From Helicobacter winghamensis ATCC BAA-430 (GTDB taxonomy: Bacteria; Campylobacterota; Campylobacteria; Campylobacterales; Helicobacteraceae), in the NCBI RefSeq assembly GCF_028751035.1, contig NZ_CP063533.1:930001-994000 (forward strand): a stretch of 64,000 nucleotides of DNA, given 5' to 3'. Positions 38,255-48,622 of this stretch are shown here, one piece after another. Every line of letters starts with the position of its first letter. The first letter of the stretch is position 1. The notes beneath the pieces are model-generated. The model ran no database searches, was not told the DNA's origin, and saw only the letters and a list, made by a program, of their open reading frames with translations. Position numbers and translations under genes: made by a program.

Positions 38255-39153
38255 TGTGTTTTTTTAACTCTTGGCTTATAAAGGTTGATTAAATAAGTGG
38301 CAAAAATTGCAATCGCCCCACCAATAAGCGTTAAAACACTAGGAATCTCTCCTAAAATAAAATAACTTGTTAATAGCGCAAACACAGGCACTAAAAGCGG
38401 ATAAGAGCTTGCCTTCTCTGCACCAACTTGCGCAATCCCCATATAATAAATGCTTGTTCCAATGGCAGTTGAAAGCACAGCGATAATCAAAAGCATACAC
38501 CAAAAGCGCAAATCAAAGTTAAAAATTTCTAGCATTTGTGGCTGAATCAAAAAAATAGGAGAAAACAACACTACACTAAAGAGTGTGATATAAAAATTAA
38601 TCGCAATTGGATGGATTCTAATGCGCTGGCACACTAGCGTTAAAACTGCCCAATCTAGCGCACAAAGCACAAAAAAGACATTAAATTTACTAAAAAGTGT
38701 TTGTAGATTCCCTAAATCTAGCAAACAAATCCCGGCAACAATACCTAAAAACACCCCCAAAATCTCATTACCCTTAACACTCTTATTTACACCTTTTTGA
38801 ATTTTGTATAATCCAAAGGTTAAAAGATACACAAACACAGGGGTAATTGTTGTTACAAGCACTCCGCCCTTACCCGCACTTCCATAATTTAAACCCACGA
38901 AAAACATTAAAGAATACAAGCAATTAAATACCGCTGCGGCAAGTAAATATTTAAAAGCCTTGCCATCAATTCTTAGTGGAATTTTAAGCATAACTACAAG
39001 TGGAATGGAAGCAAGAAGCGCTAGAAAAAATCGCCAGAAAGTTACTACATCAGCACTTGTATAAGTTACAAGCACCTTGCTACTAGGCCAAGAAGACCCC
39101 CAAAAAAACATCGCTATCACAAGCAAAATAGAAAATATAACTCCCCTAGACAT
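38251..39153 (-). CDS. EamA/DMT-family transporter
   Basis: 300 residues, ten hydrophobic segments in two five-helix repeats (EamA domains), starting VIFSILLVIAMFFWGSSWPS; second-repeat motif YYMGIAQVGAEKASSYPLLVPVFALLTS. These inner-membrane proteins export or import metabolites; substrate not predictable. Basic C-terminus (LYKPRVKKTQ). Confidence 0.87.
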   Translation of the reverse strand: MSRGVIFSILLVIAMFFWGSSWPSSKVLVTYTSADVVTFWRFFLALLASIPLVVMLKIPLRIDGKAFKYLLAAAVFNCLYSLMFFVGLNYGSAGKGGVLVTTITPVFVYLLTFGLYKIQKGVNKSVKGNEILGVFLGIVAGICLLDLGNLQTLFSKFNVFFVLCALDWAVLTLVCQRIRIHPIAINFYITLFSVVLFSPIFLIQPQMLEIFNFDLRFWCMLLIIAVLSTAIGTSIYYMGIAQVGAEKASSYPLLVPVFALLTSYFILGEIPSVLTLIGGAIAIFATYLINLYKPRVKKTQ

Positions 39154-39191
39154 TCGCTCTCTTAAAAATCAAATAGCGCATTATAACAAAT

Positions 39192-40439
39192 CTAACGGAG
39201 CAAAGTTTGTGTAATGCGTTCAATTTGTGCCAAAAATTCCATAATTGCATAAGTATTAATTGCTACATTGCTTCTTGCTTGTGTGAGTGATAATTCCGCA
39301 TCTAAAAAATCACTTGTGCTATCAATCCTTTGCGTGTAGCGATTTTTTGAAATCCTATAATTCTCCTCTGCCTGTTTTAGCGCAAGTTTAGCAATCTCTA
39401 GGGCATTAAGCGCTAGATTATAACTTTCTAAAGCGCTAAAGAGTTGCAATTCTAAATCCTCTATTAACGCTATGCGTTGTGATTCAAAGGCAAGTTTATT
39501 TGTCTTGGCGCTTTCTATATTGTATTTATCACTAAATCCATCAAAAAGATTAAGATTAAAGGCTAGTTGCACACTTGCTTCATCTTTATAGATTCCATCT
39601 CGCCCACGCAATGCATAATCATCTCCATAACGCGTATAATCCCCTATGAAATTCACTTCTGGCAAAAACTCTCCTTTAGCGCTTTGCACCAAATACCCCT
39701 TACTTTCAATAATTTTATCTATAAAAAGCAATTCTGCGCGCCTTTGAATCATCTCTTTTTTAAGATTTTCAAAATTTAGATTCCATCTTTTTGGCTCTAA
39801 TTCTTCTAAATCCTTTAAAGTAATCTTTGTGCGCGTGTAACGCTCTAAATCCCTTAACGCATAGTTTAACGCACTTTGATAACTTAGTAAATTTTGCAAG
39901 GTGTTATTAAGCTCTACTTCAATTTTTAATAAATCGTTTTTTTGGATTAATCCTACACGATAAAACTCTGCATTCTCACGCCTTTGCTCTTCTAAAAGCA
40001 CTTTTGATTGCTCGGCAATCTCTACATTTTTTGCTTGACGCAACACATTAATATAAGCGCTCTTAACAAGCAAAATCACATCTTCTTTTGTGGCTTCTAA
40101 TTGATAATCTTGCGATTGCAACAATGCCTTAGCACTCTTTAAATTATATACATCGCTAAAACCATTAAAGAGATTATATTGCACACTTCCCCCTAAATTA
40201 CCACTTGTTTTTTTATCCGCCCTTTGGAAGCGATTGCTTCTTTGTGTGCCATAAGTTAGATTAAGGCTGGGGTAAAAAGGACTTTGATAAGTTTTATAAT
40301 TTGCCTTGCTCTCTTGTAATAAATACTCTTGCTCTTTAATGCTAGGATTATGGCGCAATGTTAAATCAATAGCTTCTTGCAAACTTAGCGCATTTAAGAT
40401 TCCATAAAATAGCGATAAAACAATCAAAATTCTAAGCAT
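39192..40439 (-). CDS. TolC-family outer-membrane channel of RND pump
   Basis: 415 residues with a signal peptide (MLRILIVLSLFYGILNALS). The two OEP repeats are visible, each with long coiled helices and a beta part (SLNLTYGTQRSNRF..., EVNFIGDYTRYGDD...). Third gene of the pump operon; overlaps the RND gene by eight bases. Comparable to HefA/CmeC-type channels, though I cannot assign the exact pump. Confidence 0.9.
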   Translation of the reverse strand: MLRILIVLSLFYGILNALSLQEAIDLTLRHNPSIKEQEYLLQESKANYKTYQSPFYPSLNLTYGTQRSNRFQRADKKTSGNLGGSVQYNLFNGFSDVYNLKSAKALLQSQDYQLEATKEDVILLVKSAYINVLRQAKNVEIAEQSKVLLEEQRRENAEFYRVGLIQKNDLLKIEVELNNTLQNLLSYQSALNYALRDLERYTRTKITLKDLEELEPKRWNLNFENLKKEMIQRRAELLFIDKIIESKGYLVQSAKGEFLPEVNFIGDYTRYGDDYALRGRDGIYKDEASVQLAFNLNLFDGFSDKYNIESAKTNKLAFESQRIALIEDLELQLFSALESYNLALNALEIAKLALKQAEENYRISKNRYTQRIDSTSDFLDAELSLTQARSNVAINTYAIMEFLAQIERITQTLLR

Positions 40440-43400
40440 TTTTTAGCTCCCTTTTAATAAAAAAAGAAAGTAAACAAGGAATCAAAAAGATGCTCAACAC
40501 CGTAGAAAATCCTAGCCCTCCTAAAATCACAGCTCCAAGCCCCCTATAAATCTCACTCCCAGCTCCGGGTGCTACCACAAGAGGAAGCATTCCAAAAAGT
40601 GAAGTAAGAGTGCTCATATAAATAGGACGGATTCTAACACGCACTGCTTCTAAGATTCCACTTTGCGCATCCATTTCATACAAACGCACATTATGCAAAC
40701 TCTGATACACAATTAAAATCGCATTATTTACAACAATTCCTACCAAAATGATAAAACCAAGCATTGTTAGCACATCTAAGGGCTGATACACCAAAAAAAC
40801 ATTTACCAACCAAAGCCCCAAAAATCCACCACCAACAGCAAGAGGAACGCTAAAGAGAATAATCAAAGGATAAACAAAGTCTTCATATAATGCCGCCATT
40901 AATAAGTAAATAATAAACACTGCCAACACAAAGCCCAAAATTAAAGAATCTTTAATTTTGGTTAAAGCATCTGCTGTCCCACTAAAGGAAATACTATTAT
41001 TTCCTAATGCGCCACTTTCTTTTAAACGCGTTAAAATCTCTCCATTAACAAGCTCCATTGACTCTTGGATTGTAATATTTGCCGGAGGACTAAGCGTTAA
41101 AGTAATAGTGCGATTACGCTCATAATGGCGGATTTGATTTGTTCCATACTCTAGCTTTAAATCTGCAAGCGTGCTAATAGGAATAATACCTGCTGTGGAA
41201 GTATAAATACTTGCATTATAAAGCTCTTCTGGGGAGTAAATCGCACCATTTTGAGATTTTAAAACCAAATCAATCTTTTCTCTCCCTTCTTCTTTAAACT
41301 CACCAATCTTTCTTCCATCTAAAAGCACATCTAAAGCAACTCCAAAGCTATTTACATCAAGCCCAACAGCACTTATTCTCTCTAAGTTTGGATATAAATT
41401 TAACTCTGGATAAAGCAACTCCAAACTTGGGCGCGCTCGCATTTGTAAAGTTACAACCCTATTGGCTCCATATTTTTCCACAAAAACTTCTTTAATAATT
41501 TTTTCTAATGCGATTGCGCTAGCAATAAGTGATTCTATATTCTCTCCACTAAGATCAATATCCACACTACGACTTGACCCTCTACGCTCAAAAATCCCCG
41601 TTTGCAATGCTGTCCCACTCACTCCGGGGATATTTTGAATACAAGTTTTTGCAAGGGGAATTAAATCAGCCGCCCTTGTGATATCTAAAGCACGCAATCC
41701 AAAACTAAGATCAGAAGTTCCACCGATATAAAAAAGGTTATTGATTGCTGGATATTGCGCATTCCCTTCAAATCCATTACTTGCAAAATAAGGGCTTAAA
41801 CACTCAAACACTTCCCGTCCTATGCTTTCTTTTTCTTGATAAGACAATCCCGGTGGTGGTGTCATTCTCCCAAAAACAAAGTTTTGATTTCCTTGTGGCA
41901 AATACTCCATTTTTGGCAACAAAACATAACTAAATGCAAAGCTTAAAAGCGTTAAACTAATAATCGTTAAGATTTTATTGCGCGAACTTTGCATAGATTT
42001 TTGGACAAAATACATTATCCAATCCACGCACCATTGTCCAAACTCTCTAATTTTCAAAGAAAAACTAGAACCACCATTATAAATTTCCTGTAAAATCTTA
42101 TTTTCTTTTAAAATACTTTTCTTTGTGCCTAGCAATTTTGAACTTTGGTAACTCAAAGTTGGAATCACAATAATGGACACAAACAACGAAAAGCTCACCG
42201 CACTACTTGCAGCAATTGCAATATCCCTAAAAAGTTGCCCTGCTTCTTCTTGGATATTTAAAATAGGAATAAAAATCGCAACTGTTGTTAAGACAGAAGC
42301 AATCAACCCCCCAATCACTTCTTTTGTGCCATCAATCACTGCTTGCATTGCATTTTTTTGCATTTTTCTATGCCGATCAATATTCTCTAAAACAACAATA
42401 GCTGAATCTACAAGCATTCCCACCGCAAAAGAGATTCCCGCTAGCGAAACAACATTTAGTGTGCGATTTAAAAATGCCATCACAATAAATGTTCCAAGCA
42501 CACTTAAGGGCATAGCTATGGCAATAATTAGCGTAGAGGTTAAAGAGCGCAAAAATACAAACAAAACCCCACAAGCCAAAAAAGCTCCAACAATAATATT
42601 TCCCTTAACCAATGCAATGGCTTGTTCTATATAATCCCTTTGATCGTTTGTCCATTCTAGCTTTAAACCTTTCTCTTTTAAGATTCCATTATTTAGCGTA
42701 TCAAAAACGACTTCTACCGCATTTGTAAGTTCTAATACATTTGCATCAGCTGCTGGCTTAATTGCTACCATCAATGCTTCTTTGGATATCTTTTCATCAC
42801 CGCGATAATAAGAAACAGTTGTTTTGTTTTCAAACCCTTCTTTAACCATTGCTACATCGCTAATCTTAACGCGCTTAACTCCATCGCTCCAAATTACCAC
42901 ATCTAAAATATCTTGAGGATTTTTAAACTCTCCAACTGTGCGCACACGATAAGATTTTCTTCCATAATCCAAACTTCCTGCTGATAAATTTACATTTTGC
43001 TTATCAAGCACATTTGCAACACTTGCAATATCTAGCTGATAAATTGCAAGCTTTCTTTCATCAATGATTATGTGCATCTCCCTATCATCACCACCGGGGA
43101 AATTTACCTCAGCAACCCCATCAATGCGTTCAAAATATTGAATCACATTTTCATTAAAAAATGTTCTTTGCTCCCGCACACGCACGCTATCATCAAGACT
43201 AACTAGCATCATTCTAACAACAGGGCTTGTATCTTCCCCTGTTGCACGAATTACAGGACGATCTATTGCATCTGGATAACCTTTAACTTCATTAAGTTTA
43301 TTGCTAACATCAAGCATTGCTTTTGTTAAATCTGTGCCGATTTTAAACTCCAGTGTTACATTAGCACGCCCACTATTTGCAAAACCTTCCATTGTTTCAA

Positions 43401-43623
43401 GGTTATCAATCCCCTTTAACACTTGCTCTTGTCGCTCTAAAATCTCCCTTTCAATTTCATAAGGTGTCGCACCACTCCAAGTAGTATTAACAGAAATTAC
43501 AGGGCGTGTAACTTGCGGTGTAAGCTGATAAGGCATTGTCCTTAAAGATAAGATTCCAAATAAACTTAGAAGAATCATTCCTACAATCACAACAACAGGG
43601 CGATGGATTAGCGTTTTAATCAT
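40432..43623 (-). CDS. RND-family multidrug/efflux transporter, inner-membrane pump
   Basis: 1063 residues, twelve membrane segments with two large periplasmic loops. N-terminus MIKTLIHRPVVVIVGMILLS. The TM4 proton-relay motif reads GMLVDSAIVVLENIDRH with one Asp rather than the DD of AcrB-like pumps, placing it among the HefC-like/other HAE subgroups. The second half has LMAALYEDFVYPLIILFSVP and the GIVVNNAILIV motif. Works with the membrane-fusion and TolC partners encoded on both sides. Substrate unknown. Confidence 0.92.
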   Translation of the reverse strand: MIKTLIHRPVVVIVGMILLSLFGILSLRTMPYQLTPQVTRPVISVNTTWSGATPYEIEREILERQEQVLKGIDNLETMEGFANSGRANVTLEFKIGTDLTKAMLDVSNKLNEVKGYPDAIDRPVIRATGEDTSPVVRMMLVSLDDSVRVREQRTFFNENVIQYFERIDGVAEVNFPGGDDREMHIIIDERKLAIYQLDIASVANVLDKQNVNLSAGSLDYGRKSYRVRTVGEFKNPQDILDVVIWSDGVKRVKISDVAMVKEGFENKTTVSYYRGDEKISKEALMVAIKPAADANVLELTNAVEVVFDTLNNGILKEKGLKLEWTNDQRDYIEQAIALVKGNIIVGAFLACGVLFVFLRSLTSTLIIAIAMPLSVLGTFIVMAFLNRTLNVVSLAGISFAVGMLVDSAIVVLENIDRHRKMQKNAMQAVIDGTKEVIGGLIASVLTTVAIFIPILNIQEEAGQLFRDIAIAASSAVSFSLFVSIIVIPTLSYQSSKLLGTKKSILKENKILQEIYNGGSSFSLKIREFGQWCVDWIMYFVQKSMQSSRNKILTIISLTLLSFAFSYVLLPKMEYLPQGNQNFVFGRMTPPPGLSYQEKESIGREVFECLSPYFASNGFEGNAQYPAINNLFYIGGTSDLSFGLRALDITRAADLIPLAKTCIQNIPGVSGTALQTGIFERRGSSRSVDIDLSGENIESLIASAIALEKIIKEVFVEKYGANRVVTLQMRARPSLELLYPELNLYPNLERISAVGLDVNSFGVALDVLLDGRKIGEFKEEGREKIDLVLKSQNGAIYSPEELYNASIYTSTAGIIPISTLADLKLEYGTNQIRHYERNRTITLTLSPPANITIQESMELVNGEILTRLKESGALGNNSISFSGTADALTKIKDSLILGFVLAVFIIYLLMAALYEDFVYPLIILFSVPLAVGGGFLGLWLVNVFLVYQPLDVLTMLGFIILVGIVVNNAILIVYQSLHNVRLYEMDAQSGILEAVRVRIRPIYMSTLTSLFGMLPLVVAPGAGSEIYRGLGAVILGGLGFSTVLSIFLIPCLLSFFIKRELKNA

Positions 43624-44774
43624 TCTTTAACCTCAGTAACACTCTCTCCATCTCTTAAACGCTCCGCCCCTACAACAATCACTCTTGCTGTAGATTTTAA
43701 ACTCTCGCCCAAAGGCTCTATATACGCATTTAAACCTTGATAGCCTTTGATTGCAATCTTTATCTTTTTTGCTCTTTCATTATCTAGCACAAAAATCACA
43801 TTACCATCAATCTCTGGTAAAATCGCATCGCGTGGCACTAATAGCATTTCTTCCCCTTTTACACCAAAAGAAGCACGCACTTCTAAACCTTCAATTAATT
43901 CTCCCTTTGGGTCATTCACAGAAAGTTTTAAAGGAAAAGTTCTAGCCTTAGCATCTCCTAATGGAATTAAAGCACTAACCTTTGCTTGATAATTTTGATT
44001 TGCAATTTGCACTTGTATATCATCACCAACTTTTAAAGAGCGCAAAATCTCAAAAGAAACTTCAAATGTTGCTTCAAGTGGAGTTAACTTTGCAATATTA
44101 AACACACTTGCCCCAGCACTCACCCACTCACCTTGCTTTAAAAGTTTTTGTAAAATTACGCCATCATAAGGGGCGACAATAGTCTTTTTTTGCTTTTGCG
44201 TTTTTAATAATTCTAGTCCGTTGCCAATAGATTCCATATTTCCTTTTTGCGCTTGCATATCAAACAAAATGTCTTCATATTCTTTAAAAGAAATAGACTC
44301 ACTCTCATATAAAGCCTTATAGCGTGCATAATCTTTTTTTATCTTTTCATATTGCGCTTTTGCTTGTTTTAAAGCTCCCTCTTTGGAAGCTATCTCATCA
44401 CACAATAAATCACTATTTAAAATTGCTAATTCCTGCCCCTTTTTTACACGCTCTCCATCACTTACAAGCACAGAATCAATAACCCCAGAAATTTCAGAAG
44501 CAAGCATTCCCCTCTCACTAAAATACAGCGAACCTACATATTGATAAGTCGGATTAAACACTCCACTTTGTAGATTGACAGCCTTTACAAGCTTTGAAGA
44601 ATTTTTAGATTCTATTTTTTTAGACTCTTTAGCAGATTCTATATTGTTAGATTCTAACTTTTGGGCAGATACAGCATTAAGCGCGGAATCCTTTTTAAGC
44701 CCATAAAACACACTAAAACCCACTCCAAGCACAGCCACACACAACCAAATCAAACTTTTTTTGCTAAAACGCAC
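43620..44774 (-). CDS. Membrane-fusion (periplasmic adaptor) protein of RND pump
   Basis: 384 residues. N-terminal membrane anchor (KKSLIWLCVAVLGVGFSVFYG), then a Ser/Lys/Glu-rich linker. The lipoyl-like halves (GVIDSVLVSDGERVKKGQELAILN and IVAPYDGVILQKLLKQGEWV) surround a coiled hairpin. Beta-barrel and membrane-proximal domains follow. First gene of the operon; ATGA overlap of four bases with the RND gene. Divergent from pglB. Confidence 0.92.
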   Translation of the reverse strand: MRFSKKSLIWLCVAVLGVGFSVFYGLKKDSALNAVSAQKLESNNIESAKESKKIESKNSSKLVKAVNLQSGVFNPTYQYVGSLYFSERGMLASEISGVIDSVLVSDGERVKKGQELAILNSDLLCDEIASKEGALKQAKAQYEKIKKDYARYKALYESESISFKEYEDILFDMQAQKGNMESIGNGLELLKTQKQKKTIVAPYDGVILQKLLKQGEWVSAGASVFNIAKLTPLEATFEVSFEILRSLKVGDDIQVQIANQNYQAKVSALIPLGDAKARTFPLKLSVNDPKGELIEGLEVRASFGVKGEEMLLVPRDAILPEIDGNVIFVLDNERAKKIKIAIKGYQGLNAYIEPLGESLKSTARVIVVGAERLRDGESVTEVKE

Positions 44775-44866
44775 AAATTTCCTTTAAAGACTTTGTTTTA
44801 TTGTAAAATAAATTTGTTAATTTTTTGTGAAATTTTTAAAAAATTCTCTCTATTTAGGAATAATTT

Positions 44867-46738
44867 TTGAGCCTTAAAGCCTATTTTTTAGCCAGCCTTT
44901 GCGTTTATATTTTCTGTGTTGCTTTACGCTTTTATTATCCCTTTGTTTTAGAATCTTTTCCACAATATTTTTACAACAACGCGTGGCTATTAAACACGCA
45001 CGACGCTTACTTTTACGCACAAGGCGCAAAAGATATTTTAAACACAATGGAATCTTTTTTGGATTCCAATTTTTCTTTGAACAAATCCACACTAAACTCC
45101 CCCACACACGAATTACTTTCACTAATCACCGCTTGTATTGCCTTTTTCACACCCTTATCCCTAGAGCAAGTTTTCTTTTATCTACCCGGCTTTTTTGGCG
45201 CACTTATTGTTTTTCCTATGTTTTATATCACGCGGGATTTTGGAATGCTTCCAGCCATTTTAGCAAGCCTTCTAAGCGCACTTAGCGTAAGTTATTTTAA
45301 CCGCACAATCTTTGGTTACTATGATACAGATATGTTAATTTTACCCCTAACACTTAGCGTTATTACACTTATTCTTTCAAACTCTCAGCGCGTTTTTGGG
45401 CTTTTGTTTATGTTAAGCGTGCTTGCCTTGCTATATTATCCAAACTTACGCTATGTGTTTTTAGGCTTTATTGTGATTTTGTGTTGCTTTAAGGACAAAA
45501 GAGAAGTAGCGATTCTTTTAATGTTTAGCCTTATTTTTGCGCTCTATGTGCCACTTTATTTATTCCCACTTTGGATTCTTTTTGGCATAGCATTAAGCAT
45601 TTTTAAGATTCCACAATTTAAAGCCACACCCTTTATCATCACCTTCTGTGTTTTTTGGATATTAATCCTATATCCCTTAATCCCAAGCCTTTTGCGTTCC
45701 CCATTTTTAAGCCCATTCTTACCCTTTGTAGAATCCACACTTCAACAACCCTTGCCCACTTTAAATATCCTAGATTCCATTGCAGAGACTTCCAAGCTCT
45801 CTATTTTCTCCCTTGCCAAGCGCACAAGTGGCAACCTTGCGCTATTTCTTTTAAGCCTTTTTGGTTATGGATATTTGGTGTATAAAAGGCGGATTTTTTT
45901 GCTCTTTTTGCCCATTTTACTTCTAGGATTTTTCTCTCTTTTGCAAGGGCTTAGATTTAGTTTTTACGCCACTTGTGTATGTGCTTTGGGACTTGCTTAT
46001 TTGCTAAGTTTTATAAAATGGATTCCATATTCACGCCTTTTTCAAACGCTCTTTATATGTATTGCTATCACGCCACATTTACAACATATTAAAAACTACA
46101 CCCCAAAGCCCATTTTAGATTCCACAGAAGCGCAAATTTTAAAAGCGATTCCAACTAACAATGGAGATTTCGCGCTTGCGTGGTGGGATTATGGCTATAT
46201 GATAAATTATTTTAGTAATCTAAATGTCTTTATTGATGGAGGCAAGCATTTAGAGAGTAAAGCCATTAGTCAATTTTTCATAAGTAGTGATACTCTTTTA
46301 AGCTATAAAATCGCCAAAGATTTAAAAGAAAAAACGCAGGCAAAAAACCTTTATATCATCTTGCCTTTAAGTATGCTTGAGATTTTTCCAAGTATTACCG
46401 CCTTTAATAAAACTCCCAAATTCTTTACAATCAGTCAAAAGTTGGAATCCAAAATTGCGTATTTTAACCACACAATCACGCTAAATTTAGAAAGTGGCAT
46501 TCTAAACCAAAATCAACAAATCTCAAAATTTATAAGCCTAAAAACACAGCAAACACTACACTTTAACCACACAAGCTCGCTAAGTGCGTTAGAATTAAGA
46601 GATGGTAGAATCCTATTGTGCGATAATTCCTATCTTAATAGCCTGTTTTTTCAAGGATTATTTTTTGAAACATTAGATAAAAACTTATTCCAAAAAGTGC
46701 TAAAAAATGACAAAATTACGATTTACAAACTTCTTTAA
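44867..46738 (+). CDS. pglB: PglB-type oligosaccharyltransferase (STT3 family)
   Basis: 623 residues from a TTG start with TAGGA before it; no nearer ATG fits. An N-terminal membrane domain has about 12-13 helices, starting LKAYFLASLCVYIFC. The first loop carries the acidic site NTHDAYFYAQ; FGYYDTDMLILPL holds the second (D-x-D) motif. The C-terminal periplasmic part has the catalytic WWDYGYMINYFS and DGGKHLESK, equivalent to WWDYG...DGGKH of C. jejuni PglB. It transfers a lipid-linked glycan to Asn in D/E-x-N-x-S/T sequons. It is about 90 residues shorter than the C. jejuni enzyme (713), mainly in the C-terminal domain. No pgl gene cluster is near. Confidence 0.88.
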   Translation: MSLKAYFLASLCVYIFCVALRFYYPFVLESFPQYFYNNAWLLNTHDAYFYAQGAKDILNTMESFLDSNFSLNKSTLNSPTHELLSLITACIAFFTPLSLEQVFFYLPGFFGALIVFPMFYITRDFGMLPAILASLLSALSVSYFNRTIFGYYDTDMLILPLTLSVITLILSNSQRVFGLLFMLSVLALLYYPNLRYVFLGFIVILCCFKDKREVAILLMFSLIFALYVPLYLFPLWILFGIALSIFKIPQFKATPFIITFCVFWILILYPLIPSLLRSPFLSPFLPFVESTLQQPLPTLNILDSIAETSKLSIFSLAKRTSGNLALFLLSLFGYGYLVYKRRIFLLFLPILLLGFFSLLQGLRFSFYATCVCALGLAYLLSFIKWIPYSRLFQTLFICIAITPHLQHIKNYTPKPILDSTEAQILKAIPTNNGDFALAWWDYGYMINYFSNLNVFIDGGKHLESKAISQFFISSDTLLSYKIAKDLKEKTQAKNLYIILPLSMLEIFPSITAFNKTPKFFTISQKLESKIAYFNHTITLNLESGILNQNQQISKFISLKTQQTLHFNHTSSLSALELRDGRILLCDNSYLNSLFFQGLFFETLDKNLFQKVLKNDKITIYKLL

Positions 46739-46747
46739 AGGATAAAA

Positions 46748-47218
46748 ATGGAACTCACACATTTAGACAAACGCCAAAATCCAAAAATGGTAGATGTTTC
46801 TTTAAAAGATTCCACACAGCGAGAAGCAATTGCTAGCGGCAAAATCACAATGGGCAAAGAAGCCTTTGGCGCAATAAAAGAACAAAGAGTAAAAAAGGGA
46901 GCAGTGCTACAAACAGCAATCATCGCTGCAATTATGGGAGCAAAACGAACTTCAGAGTTAATCCCTATGTGCCATCCGCTTTTTTTAAGTAGCGTTAAAT
47001 GTAACATTACCGAACTTGAAAGCGAAAACGCCTTTATTTTAGAAGTGCGTGCTAAAACCTTTGGACAAACAGGCGTAGAAATGGAAGCATTAATGGGAGT
47101 TAATATTGGACTTCTAACCATTTATGATATGGTTAAAGCCATTGACAAAACAATGGTTTTAAGCGAAATTTGCTTGCTAGAAAAAAGTGGTGGCAAAAGT
47201 GGGCATTTTGTGCGATAA
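46748..47218 (+). CDS. moaC: Cyclic pyranopterin monophosphate synthase MoaC
   Basis: 156 residues, the normal length. Conserved text: [37 protein letters not shown] and [19 protein letters not shown], ending KSGGKSG. It acts with MoaA at the first step of molybdenum cofactor synthesis. Starts nine bases after pglB on the same strand, so it may be co-transcribed. Confidence 0.95.
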   Translation: MELTHLDKRQNPKMVDVSLKDSTQREAIASGKITMGKEAFGAIKEQRVKKGAVLQTAIIAAIMGAKRTSELIPMCHPLFLSSVKCNITELESENAFILEVRAKTFGQTGVEMEALMGVNIGLLTIYDMVKAIDKTMVLSEICLLEKSGGKSGHFVR

Positions 47219-47347
47219 AAACCAATAGAATCTTATGTGAATTTTTGTAATACAAATCTTAAAGTTTTTTTATAGATTCCATTTTTTGTGTATTTGTAAG
47301 CCAAACTCTATTATCATAAAGGGCTTAATTTTTTAAAGGAGTGCAAA

Positions 47348-48415
47348 ATGAAAAAGAATATTGTTTTCTTTGAAGCAGTTGGTGGAAGTGATAAAGGTGC
47401 AGATGGACACAGAAAAGACACAATGCCTATGGTAAATGCGCTAAAAGCTAAGGGTTGGAATGCAGAAGTTGTGTTTTTTAGCGACGATATTTTACGCAAT
47501 GAAAATGAGCGCAATAAAATTTATGAACGCGTTAGGGAGAGTGCAGATGGTTATGTTTCACGCGTAAATCCGGGCAACTTAAAAGAAGAAAAACTTTACT
47601 TTGAAGTATTGCGCAAACTTTGTGCAGATGGACTTGTAGGTATGCCTCATCCTGATGCAATGATTGGCTATGGCGCAAAAGACGCTTTAACAAAGCTTGC
47701 AGATACTCCACTTGTCCCAGATGATACTTATGCGTATTATGATATTGAGACTTTTAAAAAGACTTTCCCAAAAAGCCTAGCAAAAGGCGAGAGAGTGCTA
47801 AAGCAAAATCGCGGCTCCACAGGGGAAGGGATTTGGCGTGTGAGATTAGCAGAAGGTTCTTATAATACTTGCGATTCTTTACCACTTGATACAAAAATCA
47901 TTTGCACAGAAGCCAAGGATAATCATAGCGAAGAGCGCAAACTTGGAGAGTTTATGGACTTTTGCGAGCAATACATCATTGGCGATAATGGAATGCTTGT
48001 AGATATGACTTTCTTGCCACGCATTAAAGAGGGCGAAATTAGAATTCTAATGCTTTATAAAACACCCGTTTATGTTGTGCATAAAAAGCCAGCTGAAGGG
48101 GGCGATGCCTTTTCTGCAACTCTCTTTAGTGGCGCAAAATATCGCTATGATGAGCCAAAAGAGTGGCAAGGGCTTGTGGATTGGTTCTTAGGACAACTTC
48201 CTTCTATTAAATCCAAGCTTGGAAACTATGATTTACCACTAATTTGGACAGCAGACTTTATCCTAGACACTGATGAAAAAGGCGCAGACCGCTATATTCT
48301 AGGAGAAATCAACTGCTCTTGCGTTGGCTTTACAAGCCCAGAAGAATATATGGCAAAAATTGCTGTAATGGTAGGTGATAATATTATTGATATTGTCAGT
48401 GAAAAAAAGGCATAA
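47348..48415 (+). CDS. Conserved ATP-grasp-fold protein
   Basis: 355 residues. The layout resembles ATP-grasp ligases (glutathione synthetase/RimK-like): VLKQNRGSTGEGIWRVRLAE supplies the phosphate-binding loop, and LPLIWTADFILDTDEKG...YILGEINCSC the metal-binding acidic segment. The start reads MKKNIVFFEAVGGSDKGADG. Such proteins are widely conserved but of unknown substrate. Single gene with AAAGGAG before the ATG. Confidence 0.8.
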   Translation: MKKNIVFFEAVGGSDKGADGHRKDTMPMVNALKAKGWNAEVVFFSDDILRNENERNKIYERVRESADGYVSRVNPGNLKEEKLYFEVLRKLCADGLVGMPHPDAMIGYGAKDALTKLADTPLVPDDTYAYYDIETFKKTFPKSLAKGERVLKQNRGSTGEGIWRVRLAEGSYNTCDSLPLDTKIICTEAKDNHSEERKLGEFMDFCEQYIIGDNGMLVDMTFLPRIKEGEIRILMLYKTPVYVVHKKPAEGGDAFSATLFSGAKYRYDEPKEWQGLVDWFLGQLPSIKSKLGNYDLPLIWTADFILDTDEKGADRYILGEINCSCVGFTSPEEYMAKIAVMVGDNIIDIVSEKKA

Positions 48416-48427
48416 CTCTGCTGAATA

Positions 48428-48455
48428 TGGAATCTTTTTTTGGGGGGGGGTTCCA
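48428..48455 (+). terminator. Hairpin with G9 tract after the ATP-grasp gene
   Basis: Arms TGGAA and TTCCA (48428-48432, 48451-48455) enclose T7 and G9 (48442-48450), followed by ACTTTT. It could be a terminator whose loop length varies; the stem is short, so this is tentative. Confidence 0.4.
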
Positions 48456-48622
48456 ACTTTTAGAAAATTTTAGTTAAGTCTTTTTAAATTTTATTTTTCA
48501 TTACCTAAGAGATTAAAATTCTAAAAGACTTGCTTTAAGCAAACACAAGACCCAAAAAAATCCAAATACTCTTTTTCCTGCTAATCCATATACACTTTTA
48601 TAGCATTTAAGCAATTATTAAT

